Below, one piece after another: positions 10,579 through 20,447 of a DNA stretch of 64,000 nt. Source of the stretch: an uncultured Pseudomonadales bacterium (GTDB lineage: Bacteria > Pseudomonadota > Gammaproteobacteria > Pseudomonadales > UBA7434); NCBI GenBank assembly GCA_905478995.1, contig CAJQKT010000001.1, positions 1 through 64,000 of the forward strand, written 5' to 3'. The notes under the pieces were generated by a model. The model ran no database searches. It saw only the letters and a list, made by a program, of their open reading frames with translations, and had not been told where the DNA came from. How positions within the stretch are numbered: the first letter of the stretch is position 1; each line of letters begins with the position of its first letter. The translations under genes and the position numbers were made by a program.

Positions 10579-11553
10579 TTAGGAGGCGCGGGCCAGCACG
10601 TATTCGCCTAGTTCTGCGAGCGCTGTTTTGTACGGCGAGGCGGGTAGCTTGCTGAGTGATTCGTTGGCCAGGACAATGTTTTCAAGGGCGCGGTCGCGCG
10701 TATACTGCATTGCTCCAGTGGCTTGAACGATTGAGATAACCGAAGTGATTCTATTTAAGTCTTTGTTTATTATAATACTTTTAAGCTCTTGGTGGTGGGC
10801 ACTGTCTTGTTTAGCACTGATCTTTAGTGCCTGAATAAGCGGTAGAGTTAGTTTGCCTTCTGCCAGGTCGTCACCTACATTTTTACCCAGTTGGGCTGGA
10901 TCACCAGCATAATCTAGGAAATCATCAATGAGTTGGAAGGCGAGCCCCAACGATTTACCAAAGGCGCGCATGTGACTGGATATTTCAGGCGTTGCACCGG
11001 CTACAATGGCCGCCGCTTCGCAGGCACCAGCAAATAGCTGCGCTGTTTTACGCTCAATAACTTCAAAATAGGCGGCTTCATTAAGGTCAATATTGCCTAT
11101 TTCGCTGAGTTGCTGCACCTCGCCTTCGGCAATTTTCACGGTCGTATCGCTTAAAACCTCCATAACTGAAAGGTTACCCACGGCCACCATTAACTGAAAT
11201 GCTCGACTGTATACAAAATCACCAACCAGCACGCTTGATGCATTGCCCCAGTTGGCATTAGCTGTCGGCTTGCCGCGTCGCAGTGATGACATATCAACCA
11301 CATCATCATGAAGCAGGGTGGCGGTATGTAAAAATTCAATAGCGGTCGCCAGTTTGGCTTGCTTGGCATTGTCGGTGTCGCCAAGAGCGGCGGCAACTAG
11401 CAGCGTCACTAGCGGGCGAATACGCTTGCCACCGCTGGTTATGAGGTATTGGCTAATATCTTCAACCAGGTCGATATGAGAGTGCAGTTCGTTGAGTATG
11501 AGTTGGTTGACGGTTGAAAATTGCTTGTCAACAAGCGCATAAATCGATTGCAT
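10579..11553 (-). CDS. ispB: Octaprenyl/polyprenyl diphosphate synthase
   Basis: Aspartate-rich motifs LLHDDVVD and LIDDFLDY; GGKRIRP. Confidence 0.93.
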   Translation of the reverse strand: MQSIYALVDKQFSTVNQLILNELHSHIDLVEDISQYLITSGGKRIRPLVTLLVAAALGDTDNAKQAKLATAIEFLHTATLLHDDVVDMSSLRRGKPTANANWGNASSVLVGDFVYSRAFQLMVAVGNLSVMEVLSDTTVKIAEGEVQQLSEIGNIDLNEAAYFEVIERKTAQLFAGACEAAAIVAGATPEISSHMRAFGKSLGLAFQLIDDFLDYAGDPAQLGKNVGDDLAEGKLTLPLIQALKISAKQDSAHHQELKSIIINKDLNRITSVISIVQATGAMQYTRDRALENIVLANESLSKLPASPYKTALAELGEYVLARAS

Positions 11554-11831
11554 GATATTGGATCCAATAAAAATTGTTGACGCTTACGATACGGCATGGC
11601 ATCTATTATGGCGCATCGAAAGAGCTTTCACTCAGGGTCGGGTTGCGTGTGAGGTTAGATACGCTAGTAAATGCTACGCGGCGCATCCTAGGCTGACAGG
11701 CAAAGAGAGTCAAACTTGCGCAGACTTTATGCCTGCATCAACCCTGGGCCTGCAGCCAGTGCCTTCGGGTGCGCATCTCCCATAATCGACTCAATTAGCG
11801 CAACAAAACAGGCCTTATTTTGTGTAAGCTA

Positions 11832-12356
11832 TTAGCGCAAATGGTCGAGCGGTAGCGCTGTTTTGGCCACCACTTTGCGCAGCACAAAGCTAGAGTGCAC
11901 GCCGGTTACCCCTTTGATTTTGGTCAGCTTGCCCAGTAAAAAGGCTTCATAGTGCGCCATATCTGGCAGCACGGCTTTTAGCAGGTAGTCGGCGGTTTGA
12001 CCGGTCACAATGCTGCATTCAATCACTTCCGGCAGCTTGCTCACGGCGCTTTCAAACCCCTCAAAACGATCCGGCGTGTGGCGATCCATGCTGATGCTGA
12101 TCATGGCGGTGAGCGCAAGCCCAAGAGCCTTCTCATCGAGGAGGGTGACATGGCCACGAATGACGCCGCTCTCTTCCAGGCGCTTGACTCGCCGCGCACA
12201 GGGTGTGGCCGACAGGCCCACCGCCTCGGCGAGCTCTAAATTGCTGGCTCGGGCGTTGTGCTGAAGGTGTTCAAGAATGCGTTTATCGGTTCGATCAAGT
12301 GTTAGCTCGGTTGGTGGCATTGCTCTACTCTGGTGGCTCGCTAGCATTTTGGCCAT
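11832..12356 (-). CDS. Lrp/AsnC family transcriptional regulator (start possibly 12320)
   Basis: HTH LDRTDKRILEHLQHNARASNLELAEAVGLSATPCARRVKRLEESGVI plus RAM-like domain. Confidence 0.92.
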   Translation of the reverse strand: MAKMLASHQSRAMPPTELTLDRTDKRILEHLQHNARASNLELAEAVGLSATPCARRVKRLEESGVIRGHVTLLDEKALGLALTAMISISMDRHTPDRFEGFESAVSKLPEVIECSIVTGQTADYLLKAVLPDMAHYEAFLLGKLTKIKGVTGVHSSFVLRKVVAKTALPLDHLR

Positions 12357-12605
12357 CTATCATTAATAGAAGCCGTTACGTTGAAGTATATCGCTATTAT
12401 TTTATTTATATGTAGTTAAATGATCTAAAATTACGTCTTTTTTTAATGAATGCGCATCAATTCACCCGTCAGGAAAGACTATACTAGGAGTCGAGTTAGT
12501 CGTAACTTCAAGTAGGCCACAAAGGTATCACCTTATCTGACCGGCCCGAGCCGGCTAGCAGGGCTTATGATCATTGACCACATTGTTCCGCAGGCGCAAA
12601 CATTT

Positions 12606-14309
12606 ATGACCAATTTTACGCACAAAAAATATCAACCACACTTGCCGATTAGCTTGAAGGATCGCACTTGGCCTGATCAGGTGATTAAAAAGGCGCCGCT
12701 ATGGTGCAGCGTAGATTTGCGTGACGGAAATCAGGCGTTAATAGAGCCTATGACTGTGCCGCAAAAATTGCGCTTGTTCGACTTGTTGGTTCGCGTTGGT
12801 TTTAAGCAAATTGAGGTAGGCTTTCCTGCGGCTTCACAAACTGATTTCGATTTTGTGCGTGCGTTGATTGAAGATGAATTGATTCCTGAGGATGTGACTA
12901 TTCAGGTGCTAGTGCAGGCTCGCGAAGATCTTATTGTGCGTACATACGAGTCTCTGGTTGGCGCGCAGCGCGCTATCGTGCACGTTTATAATTCAACATC
13001 CGTTGTGCAGCGCGAAAAAGTATTTCAGTTAGACAAGGAAGGCATTAAGGCCATCGCAGTTAATGGTGCAAAATGGGTTCAGCAGTATGCCGATCAACAG
13101 CCAGGCACTGATTGGATATTTCAGTATTCGCCAGAAAGCTTTACCGGAACCGAAATTGATTACGCTATTGAGGTATGTGATGCAGTGACCGAGGTGTGGC
13201 AGCCAACTCGCGATAACCCAGTTATTATTAATTTACCAGCCACAGTTGAGATGACTACGCCTAACGTTTATGCCGATCAAATTGAATATTTTGGTCGCCG
13301 TGTTATGCGCCGTGAAGCTATTGTTTTGAGTTTGCATACACATAATGATCGCGGTTGTGCAGTGGCTGCTGCAGAGCTTGCTGTGCAAGGTGGTGCTGAT
13401 CGAGTTGAGGGTACATTGCTAGGTAATGGTGAGCGCACAGGCAACATGGACATCGTTACTATGGCGATGAATCTTTATAGTCGCGGTGTGGATCCTGAGC
13501 TCGATTTTTCGAATATAGATGAAATTATTCAGGTGGTTAAGGCAGTTACGCACTTGCCAGTGCATCCGCGGCATCCTTATGCTGGTGAGCTGGTATTCAC
13601 TGCTTTTTCAGGAAGTCATCAAGACGCCATTAAAAAGTCGCTGGCCTTGCAAAAGGATGATGAGCCTTGGGATGTCGCTTACTTGCCCATTGACCCGGCC
13701 GACTTGGGCCGCTCTTATCAAGAGGTGATTCGCATTAATAGCCAGTCTGGCAAAGGCGGCATAGCCTATGTGTTAGAGCAGGCGCATGGTTTACATTTGC
13801 CGCGCTGGCTGCAAATTGATTTTAGTACGATGGTTCAGCGTCATGCCGAGGATTCTGAAAGTGAGGTTTCGCCTGCTCGAATTTGGGAGATATTTAAGCA
13901 AGAGTATATTGAGCAGAAAACGCCTCTGGCATTAAATTCCTTCAACATGAAGCATGCCAACAGCCGAGATCACTTAGACGCCGTGTTGTTGCATGATGGA
14001 AAAGAAGTTGCCGTTACCGCCGAAGGTGCGGGTGTGGTGGAATCGTTTGTATCGGCTTTATCACAGCTTATAAACAATGAGATTGTGTTGGTTGATTATT
14101 CTGAGCACGCTGTGACTAACAGCGCGAGTTCCGATGCGGCTTGTTATGTGCAAATGAATATTCAGGGTCATCGTCTTTGCGGTGTAGGCCTGAGTACCGA
14201 TATCGTTGCAGCGACCTTGCAAGCGATACTCTCTGCGGTGAACACGTATTTGCGGGATCATCCTGTGCCTGGTTGGAGTGAGGTCTCGGCGGCTGGAGGT
14301 GCATCATAA
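12606..14309 (+). CDS. leuA: 2-isopropylmalate synthase
   Basis: LWCSVDLRDGNQALIEPM, LHTHNDRGCAVAAAELAVQGGADRVEGTLLGNGERTGN; likely start MTNFTHKKYQP at 12606 rather than 12567. Confidence 0.95.
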   Translation: MTNFTHKKYQPHLPISLKDRTWPDQVIKKAPLWCSVDLRDGNQALIEPMTVPQKLRLFDLLVRVGFKQIEVGFPAASQTDFDFVRALIEDELIPEDVTIQVLVQAREDLIVRTYESLVGAQRAIVHVYNSTSVVQREKVFQLDKEGIKAIAVNGAKWVQQYADQQPGTDWIFQYSPESFTGTEIDYAIEVCDAVTEVWQPTRDNPVIINLPATVEMTTPNVYADQIEYFGRRVMRREAIVLSLHTHNDRGCAVAAAELAVQGGADRVEGTLLGNGERTGNMDIVTMAMNLYSRGVDPELDFSNIDEIIQVVKAVTHLPVHPRHPYAGELVFTAFSGSHQDAIKKSLALQKDDEPWDVAYLPIDPADLGRSYQEVIRINSQSGKGGIAYVLEQAHGLHLPRWLQIDFSTMVQRHAEDSESEVSPARIWEIFKQEYIEQKTPLALNSFNMKHANSRDHLDAVLLHDGKEVAVTAEGAGVVESFVSALSQLINNEIVLVDYSEHAVTNSASSDAACYVQMNIQGHRLCGVGLSTDIVAATLQAILSAVNTYLRDHPVPGWSEVSAAGGAS

Positions 14310-14438
14310 ATAGCGCTCAGCTTGCGGCAGGTTTTTGGCATCTGCCCCACGGCTGATTTATTCGTGATAGTTCACTAAGTTGTCCTTCAAGAGGCGTCTT
14401 GGTTGGCCTGCGGCGCCTCGCTGTGCTTTAATCGCTCG

Positions 14439-15314
14439 ATGAATTTTGCACAACGACAAGCATACTGCCATGAGGTCGGAATCGACGCCTGGGTTGCTCG
14501 CAGGCCCCTTGCCGGCGCCGCGCAAGGCCATCTAGCAGTTGCTCTAGAAGCCGCTTCGGCATCTTACTTGCCGGCGGTAGATGCACGTATCGCTGCGGAC
14601 TCCCCGTCAATGCATGCCACGATGGCGCAGGTTGTAAAACCCAACAATAGCCGTGCGTTAATGGCTGAGTTAGACGGAGGCGATGCTGGTGCTGTATTGG
14701 GTGCTGCTGATTCGGTAGCGGCCAAGCCAACAGCGGTGGATTCGGCACTTGGTAGACGTGTGGTAGGTGGCACTACACCGAATGCGACTATTGCTGCGCG
14801 TGCGCCAGGCTTCCATTTTGAAATTATGTGTCGTGTGCACGAGCAAGTATTGGTGATCGATGACACGACCGGTTTAAAATTCACCCCTAGCGCTTACAAC
14901 GATTGGCTGCACAGTATATTTTATGCGCTTGGCATAAACGACGGCCAGTTGCAGGCTGCGGGCGTGAGCAAGGACGATCGACTCACCTGGCCGCCTAGCA
15001 CTGCACTGGGTCAACCAGTGAGCGGGCCTGCAGCTCAGCAAGCCGCATCCGAAATGCTTTATGCCTGGTTGCAGCGTAAGCTTCAGCAGGCAGGCAAGGT
15101 CCTGCAGCCTAAAAAAATCTTAGTCATGGGCACTGCGCCTAGTCGTTTACTGTTGCCTGAGGGGAGTGCGATTGTAGCGGGGCAATGGGCTGCCTTGCCA
15201 CGGTTTGGTGGACAGTCTGCATTGTTACTGCACGGCAGTAATCGTTTATGGAATAAGCCACTCCTCAAACGTGAGTTTTGGCAGCACCTGCAAAGCGTTG
15301 AGAGTTCGCGCTAA
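14439..15314 (+). CDS. Putative HolD-like (DNA polymerase III psi) protein, enlarged
   Basis: N-term MNFAQRQAYCHEVGIDAWVARRPLAGAAQGHLAVAL resembles E. coli HolD (LQQLGITQWSLRRPGALQGEIAIAI); C-term LWNKPLLKREFWQHLQ resembles HolD ALWQQI; directly upstream of rimI as in E. coli holD-rimI. ATG 14439 preferred over TTG 14403. Confidence 0.5.
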   Translation: MNFAQRQAYCHEVGIDAWVARRPLAGAAQGHLAVALEAASASYLPAVDARIAADSPSMHATMAQVVKPNNSRALMAELDGGDAGAVLGAADSVAAKPTAVDSALGRRVVGGTTPNATIAARAPGFHFEIMCRVHEQVLVIDDTTGLKFTPSAYNDWLHSIFYALGINDGQLQAAGVSKDDRLTWPPSTALGQPVSGPAAQQAASEMLYAWLQRKLQQAGKVLQPKKILVMGTAPSRLLLPEGSAIVAGQWAALPRFGGQSALLLHGSNRLWNKPLLKREFWQHLQSVESSR

Positions 15315-15375
15315 TGCTATGCGCGGCTATGCGAATGCGCCGATGCCTAATTAGCCTGGTCTGTAGAGCGGGCCT

Positions 15376-15873
15376 GTGATCGGCTCAGCCACAATTCGGC
15401 CAGCAGTACAGGCAGACGTTTCGAGTTTTGAGCACTGGTTGAGTGCTGATGCTGAGAACTCTTGGCAAGTCAAAGATTTTGTTCGCGCCATTGAAACTGA
15501 TAATGACTCCTTGCTGGTTGTGTGTGCCGATGCTACGCCGTTGTCTGGTGTGGTGAGTCAGCCCACGCCGGCGAGCGTTGCTGGCTTTATCTTGACGCAG
15601 CGTGTTCTCGATGAAGTGACGATACTTTATTTGTCTATCGATCCTCGTTATCGCCGACAGGGTTTAGCCAGGCAGCTGGTGCAAGCACTGCAGGTTGCGG
15701 TAGGTAGGCAAACTATTATGTTGGAGGTTCGTCAAAGTAATGAGCCGGCGCGCGCGCTATACCAGCAATGCGGCTTTATTCAGGTGGGAGAACGCGTCAA
15801 TTATTATCGTTCAACGCAAAGCCCGTCGGGGCGTGAGGCCGCGCTATTACTCAACTGGCAAGTGGGTGAGTAA
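15376..15873 (+). CDS. rimI: GNAT acetyltransferase, ribosomal protein S18 alanine N-acetyltransferase-like
   Basis: GNAT motif YLSIDPRYRRQGLARQLVQAL, LEVRQSNEPARALYQQCGFIQVGERVNYY. Confidence 0.85.
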   Translation: MIGSATIRPAVQADVSSFEHWLSADAENSWQVKDFVRAIETDNDSLLVVCADATPLSGVVSQPTPASVAGFILTQRVLDEVTILYLSIDPRYRRQGLARQLVQALQVAVGRQTIMLEVRQSNEPARALYQQCGFIQVGERVNYYRSTQSPSGREAALLLNWQVGE

Positions 15874-15907
15874 AGCAGCGAACATTTTTCACTAGCTTTT
15901 TTTGGTC

Positions 15908-15999
15908 TGTTTGTTCGGCATGTTTGTTCGATAGGGTTTGTTTAACATGTTTTTTCAACATAGTTTGTTGTTAGGTTCTGTCGGCATAGCTTGCTGATG
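15908..15999. repeat. Seven imperfect copies of a ~13-bp tandem repeat
   Basis: tgtttgttcggca / tgtttgttcgata / gggtttgtttaaca / tgttttttcaaca / tagtttgttgtta / ggttctgtcggca / tagcttgctgatg read directly; one copy is 14 nt. Confidence 0.75.
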
Positions 16000-16048
16000 C
16001 AGCGCAGCCGTTTTTTAGCTGCCTATTAATTAATTAGGAGTATGCGTA

Positions 16049-16477
16049 ATGTCGATCGTCCACGCGCCTTGGTGGTGTATAGAAATGCCCGATGAGTGGC
16101 AGGCAGAAGAAGATGATGAAGATGAAGTCATACTTATTATCGACCCCGATGATTTGGGCGAGCTGTGCATTACCGCCATTAAAAAGCAGGATGGTTTGAT
16201 TGATAAAGCTGAGTTACTTGAATTTGCAGCTGACTTGGTTGAGCGGCGCTTGACGAGCACAGACGTTGGCATTGCCGGTTTGACGGGTATTTATTTTGAG
16301 TATGAACAAGAAGGTGAGGCTTGGCGAGAGTGGTACTTGACCGACGGCTCGACGATGCTCTATGCAACGTACAATTGCGATAGCGAAAACGCACAAATTG
16401 ATGCCGCCGTTATCGACCAAATGCTTGAGAGTTTGGTGTTGGTCGACAATAGCGAAGCAGCTACAGAGGTTGAATAG
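16049..16477 (+). CDS. Acidic hypothetical protein
   Basis: 142-aa ORF, start preceded by ttaggagtatgcgta (RBS-like); very acidic (EEDDEDEVILIIDPDD). Confidence 0.6.
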   Translation: MSIVHAPWWCIEMPDEWQAEEDDEDEVILIIDPDDLGELCITAIKKQDGLIDKAELLEFAADLVERRLTSTDVGIAGLTGIYFEYEQEGEAWREWYLTDGSTMLYATYNCDSENAQIDAAVIDQMLESLVLVDNSEAATEVE

Positions 16478-16498
16478 CGGCTTGCATCAATAACGCGT

Positions 16499-17359
16499 TT
16501 ACTGCGCAGTTAGCGTGTTGTTAATCCAGGTGCCGATGTCGCGCAGCTGCTCAAGATTAACCTGGTGCTCCATGGGGTATGTTTGCCACGTGACGCTATA
16601 GCCCAGTTCGCGGAGCGCTTCAGCGCTCGATTGACCCAGCGCCAATGGTACTACTTGATCGTGCTCTCCGTGCGAGGCAAGCACTGCGATACGGGAGTTG
16701 ATGCCACTATGCTCTTGTTTGGCCACTTGCGCAAAAGGCATATAGGTCGATAGTGCCAGTAACCCGGCCAGTTTTTGTGAGCTGCGAATGGCCGTGTAAT
16801 ACGCCACTGCGCCTCCTTGAGAAAAGCCAGCAATAATAATATTTTCACTGGGCACACCCAGTGAAATTTGCTGAGCAATGATAGCTTCGAGCATATGCTG
16901 TGATTCGGTCATGCCGGCCAGATCTTCTTTTTGATCGATGCTCATACCTTTTATGTCATACCAGCCGGGCATGGACATGCCGCCGTTGATGGTAATAGGG
17001 CGGTTGGGAGCTTGTGGAAATACAAATCGTATGGCTAGCTGCTCATTGAGTTTGAGCTCGGGAATTACCGGCGGAAAGTCGTTGGCGGTAGCGCCAAGGC
17101 CATGCAGCCAAATAATGGCATGGTCGATGTTGGCATGTTGGGCTGGGTTGTAGATGACTTCTATTGATTCGTTAGACATAGTATCGCTTGTTGGGTTGAG
17201 TAAATGAGTGTTTGTATTCGCATTCTTTGACGAGGTACTTGGCGCGACTTCTTGCCGCCAAAGTGCCAAAATCACTAGCAATACTATAACAATAAAGCTT
17301 ATGCGCAATGCTAGTTGTTTTGAAAAATTGCGTAAGTTTGATGGCACCATGCGCGGCAA
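16499..17359 (-). CDS. Alpha/beta hydrolase, phospholipase/carboxylesterase family
   Basis: IIWLHGLGATANDFPPVIPEL, GFSQGGAVAYY, SHGEHDQVVP; N-terminal hydrophobic segment if the distal start is used. Confidence 0.88.
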   Translation of the reverse strand: MPRMVPSNLRNFSKQLALRISFIVIVLLVILALWRQEVAPSTSSKNANTNTHLLNPTSDTMSNESIEVIYNPAQHANIDHAIIWLHGLGATANDFPPVIPELKLNEQLAIRFVFPQAPNRPITINGGMSMPGWYDIKGMSIDQKEDLAGMTESQHMLEAIIAQQISLGVPSENIIIAGFSQGGAVAYYTAIRSSQKLAGLLALSTYMPFAQVAKQEHSGINSRIAVLASHGEHDQVVPLALGQSSAEALRELGYSVTWQTYPMEHQVNLEQLRDIGTWINNTLTAQ

Positions 17360-17470
17360 AGACCGTTTAACAGGTTAGTAGTAATACGCTTGAGCCCTTA
17401 TATCTACTGCAGGTATTTAATGTACGTATTTAATGTGGATGTTTAATGGCTCAATTATAATTGCTAAATC

Positions 17471-17929
17471 CTAGTCTTCATCGTCGACTTCCCGCGCCAA
17501 ATTGAGCGTACGGGTGGCGAGCCGGATTTCTAACAAAAATAATATTAACGCAATGATCAAAAATAGCATGGTTAAAATGAATAACAGCGCCACAAGCATT
17601 GCTAACCCTAGATCAAAAATGTCATCAATGAATAAAGCGGTTATCAAGGTGCACACGGTCAATGCTGAGTAAGTACATAGCCCAATAGCTCGGTTGGTAA
17701 TAAACGCGCGCTTCATTAATACATGGTGTTCTTGATGGGATTCAAGAGCAGTGGTCGGATCGGCAAGCTTAGCTAAACGGCGGCTGATGACTCGCTCCCG
17801 ATCGATGATGCGACCCAGCCGGCCCGACATCACCGCTAAAAAACCCGCGATGCCAGCTAACAAGAACACCGGAGCTACCGCAAGTTGAATGATAATCGCG
17901 ATGTTGTTGGGCTCGCTAAACAAGGTCAT
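17471..17929 (-). CDS. DUF2721-type small membrane protein
   Basis: 152 aa, several TM segments, IIQLAVAPVFLLAGIAGFLAVMSGRLGRIIDR pattern typical of DUF2721 (from memory). Confidence 0.7.
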   Translation of the reverse strand: MTLFSEPNNIAIIIQLAVAPVFLLAGIAGFLAVMSGRLGRIIDRERVISRRLAKLADPTTALESHQEHHVLMKRAFITNRAIGLCTYSALTVCTLITALFIDDIFDLGLAMLVALLFILTMLFLIIALILFLLEIRLATRTLNLAREVDDED

Positions 17930-18037
17930 ACTTTGTAGCCTGCAATAATGGTTGGAATAGCAGTAAAATAGAATTGGATATAGTGGTTATTCATCTGGCG
18001 ATAGTTGTTGGCATCGATTGTCCAACGCCTCATATCG

Positions 18038-18898
18038 ATGCTAGCAAAAAAACAATGGGCTTGTATATTGGATTCCTTAGTTGAACTTAAAACTCTGCTT
18101 TTAGTTGCCTGTTTACTGTGTGGTTGGAGCTTTGAGTCATGGCGGCCGCTGCAGCATGGTGATGAGCGCGCGTTAAAAGTGCGATTGCGGCACGCAGTCA
18201 ATAATTTCATGATGGCTGTAGTGAGTACGTTGGTCAGCAGAGGCTTGGCCTTAGTGACGTTGTTATACGCTTTGCAATGGTCGCAGCAGCAGGGTGTTGG
18301 GCTGTTGGCGGGGTCAGATCTGCCGGTAGCGTTTAATTGGTTGGCTGCCTTATTGTTAATCGATATCTGGCAGTATGGCTGGCATGTGATGAATCATCGT
18401 TGGCCCTTTTTGTGGCGCTTTCATGTGGTGCATCATGCCGATACAACGATGGATGTGACAACCGGTCTGCGTTTTCATTTTGTTGAAACCGCATTGTCTA
18501 CGCTGATTCGCGTGCCTGTGTTTATTTTATTGGGCGTGCAAGTCGAGCATTTGCTCATGTATGAATTAGTGGTGTTACCGGTGGTGTTGTTTCACCATAG
18601 TAATATTCGACTCCCTAGCTCGCTCGATCGAGTACTGCGCTGGGTCATTGTGACCCCGGGCATGCATTGGGTTCATCACTCGAATATTCGCGCCGAAACC
18701 AATTCTAATTATTCGAGTTTGTTATCAGTATGGGATAGATTGTTTGGCAGCTATCGCACTAGAGATGACATTGCCGAGGTGCAGCTGGGGGTGATAGGCA
18801 CTGAATATACGTCGTTGTGGCGTATGTTGTGGTTGCCTTTGTTGGGCCAGCCTAAGCAAGCGGATGCTGACGATAGCCCTGCTGAAAAAAGCGGATAA
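18038..18898 (+). CDS. Sterol desaturase/fatty acid hydroxylase family protein
   Basis: Histidine motifs HVMNH, HVVHH, WVHHSN; TM segments. ATG 18038 preferred to TTG 18005. Confidence 0.85.
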   Translation: MLAKKQWACILDSLVELKTLLLVACLLCGWSFESWRPLQHGDERALKVRLRHAVNNFMMAVVSTLVSRGLALVTLLYALQWSQQQGVGLLAGSDLPVAFNWLAALLLIDIWQYGWHVMNHRWPFLWRFHVVHHADTTMDVTTGLRFHFVETALSTLIRVPVFILLGVQVEHLLMYELVVLPVVLFHHSNIRLPSSLDRVLRWVIVTPGMHWVHHSNIRAETNSNYSSLLSVWDRLFGSYRTRDDIAEVQLGVIGTEYTSLWRMLWLPLLGQPKQADADDSPAEKSG

Positions 18899-18924
18899 GC
18901 TGCTGCCTCTCGCCGATGCTCGCC

Positions 18925-19632
18925 TCAGGTTATTGTGCCGGTAACACGCACACGTTTGGAGGTTTTTTCGGCAGGAGCGCTGCGCGCCAACTGTACTTTC
19001 GCAATACGATTATCAATGATATTTTTCAATGCGATTAATAGGCCCGTTAAAATGAAAGCGCCTGGTGGCAGTACGGCGAGTAAAAATTGAGGGTAGTCTT
19101 TATTTAACACCCACTTCCATTCGGCAGCGCCGGCACCAAAAATTAAATCCATATTGGCAAATATTGCACCAGTGCCAATGAGTTCGCGAGCGGCCCCTAA
19201 TAAGAACAATACCAGTGCAAATCCCAGCCCCATAATCAAGCCATCATAGGCCGCTGCAGGTAGACTATTTTTACATGCAAAGCCGTCGGCACGACCCAGG
19301 ATGACGCAGTTGGTCGTAATGAGAGGTAAGAAAATCCCCAGTATTTCGTACATCTCAAAGGCATAGGCCTGCATCAATAATTCAGTGCATGTCACCGCTG
19401 CGGCAATAATCATGACAAAGGCGGGGAGGCGTATTTCGGCGGGCGTTACGTTGCGAATCATCGACACGCAGCTATTTGAGGCAAACAAAACGAAAATTGT
19501 AGCCAGTCCCAGGCCTAACGAGTTGACGACTGAATTGGTCACGCCCAGCAGTGGGCACAGTCCTAGCAGCTGCACCAAGGCGGGATTGTTTTTCCATAAT
19601 CCATTCAGTGTAAGTTCGGAATAATTAGCCAT
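18925..19632 (-). CDS. rsxE: Rnf/Rsx electron transport complex subunit E
   Basis: [30 protein letters not shown]; cluster context. Confidence 0.95.
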   Translation of the reverse strand: MANYSELTLNGLWKNNPALVQLLGLCPLLGVTNSVVNSLGLGLATIFVLFASNSCVSMIRNVTPAEIRLPAFVMIIAAAVTCTELLMQAYAFEMYEILGIFLPLITTNCVILGRADGFACKNSLPAAAYDGLIMGLGFALVLFLLGAARELIGTGAIFANMDLIFGAGAAEWKWVLNKDYPQFLLAVLPPGAFILTGLLIALKNIIDNRIAKVQLARSAPAEKTSKRVRVTGTIT

Positions 19633-19690
19633 AATACTTACCGATTGTTGTTGGCAAGGCGATCTGCCATTTTTGCAATTAAGTGGTTTG

Positions 19691-20443
19691 CTAATTTGAT
19701 GCTGTTTTTACTGCCGCAGTTGATTGCAGGTTATGTGCGTTTTGGATAAGACGTTTTAAGTAGCCTTTACCGTATTGTTGGTGGTGTTGTAACGTTTGCG
19801 CCACCGATTTAGCTAATGCGCGGGGCGTAATGGTTGCTCCAGTAAACCCATCGAATACACCGCCATCTTTTTTAACAGACCATTGATCGATTGAAGGCTG
19901 GCCTAGGCTCTTGCCATTAAAGCTTTTAATCCAATTGGATTTGCGCACTTCTATGCCATCGCCAAGCCCCGGTGTTTCGCGGTGTTTAAGTACGCGTACC
20001 CCGGCAACCGTGTCATCGGCTAGGTTGATGCCTACTATATAGCGAATATCGCCACTGTAACCATCGCGTGCTGTGGCCGGATAAATCAGTGCGACAGGCT
20101 TGCCGTCGTTACGTGCTAAAAATAATGGTTGTGGTTCGCGGTGCCCCAGTGCGTTTTCAAATATTTCGATGTTGTCTTGCAGCATATCGTTGTTATGACG
20201 ATCAGTAGGGATAATTTCAAGTAGTGCTTTGAGCCGCGCTGCCCGCTGCTGCATAGCAATTTCATCTTCAGTGCCAATGAACGTTGTGGCAATTAAGCCG
20301 GTGCAGATTAACGCGAATAGCCCTAGCAATAAGGCATTTTTGCTAATCGACAGCCATAGTCTTGCGGCATAACTACGCATCTCTATCGATGCTGTGTCTG
20401 CTTTAGCGGCTTCATCTTTTTCTGGCGTTGATTTTTCGGTCAT
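19691..20443 (-). CDS. rsxG: Rnf/Rsx complex subunit G
   Basis: [12 protein letters not shown] and flavinylation-type motif [10 protein letters not shown]; cluster context. Confidence 0.95.
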   Translation of the reverse strand: MTEKSTPEKDEAAKADTASIEMRSYAARLWLSISKNALLLGLFALICTGLIATTFIGTEDEIAMQQRAARLKALLEIIPTDRHNNDMLQDNIEIFENALGHREPQPLFLARNDGKPVALIYPATARDGYSGDIRYIVGINLADDTVAGVRVLKHRETPGLGDGIEVRKSNWIKSFNGKSLGQPSIDQWSVKKDGGVFDGFTGATITPRALAKSVAQTLQHHQQYGKGYLKRLIQNAHNLQSTAAVKTASN

Positions 20444-20447
20444 TGGA

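Noticed and set aside
11552-11785. 77-aa plus-strand ORF between ispB and the Lrp gene
   Set aside because: No family resemblance or clear RBS; more likely intergenic.
17926-18210. 94-aa minus-strand ORF overlapping the desaturase start
   Set aside because: Overlaps the recognisable sterol desaturase CDS; no motif of its own.
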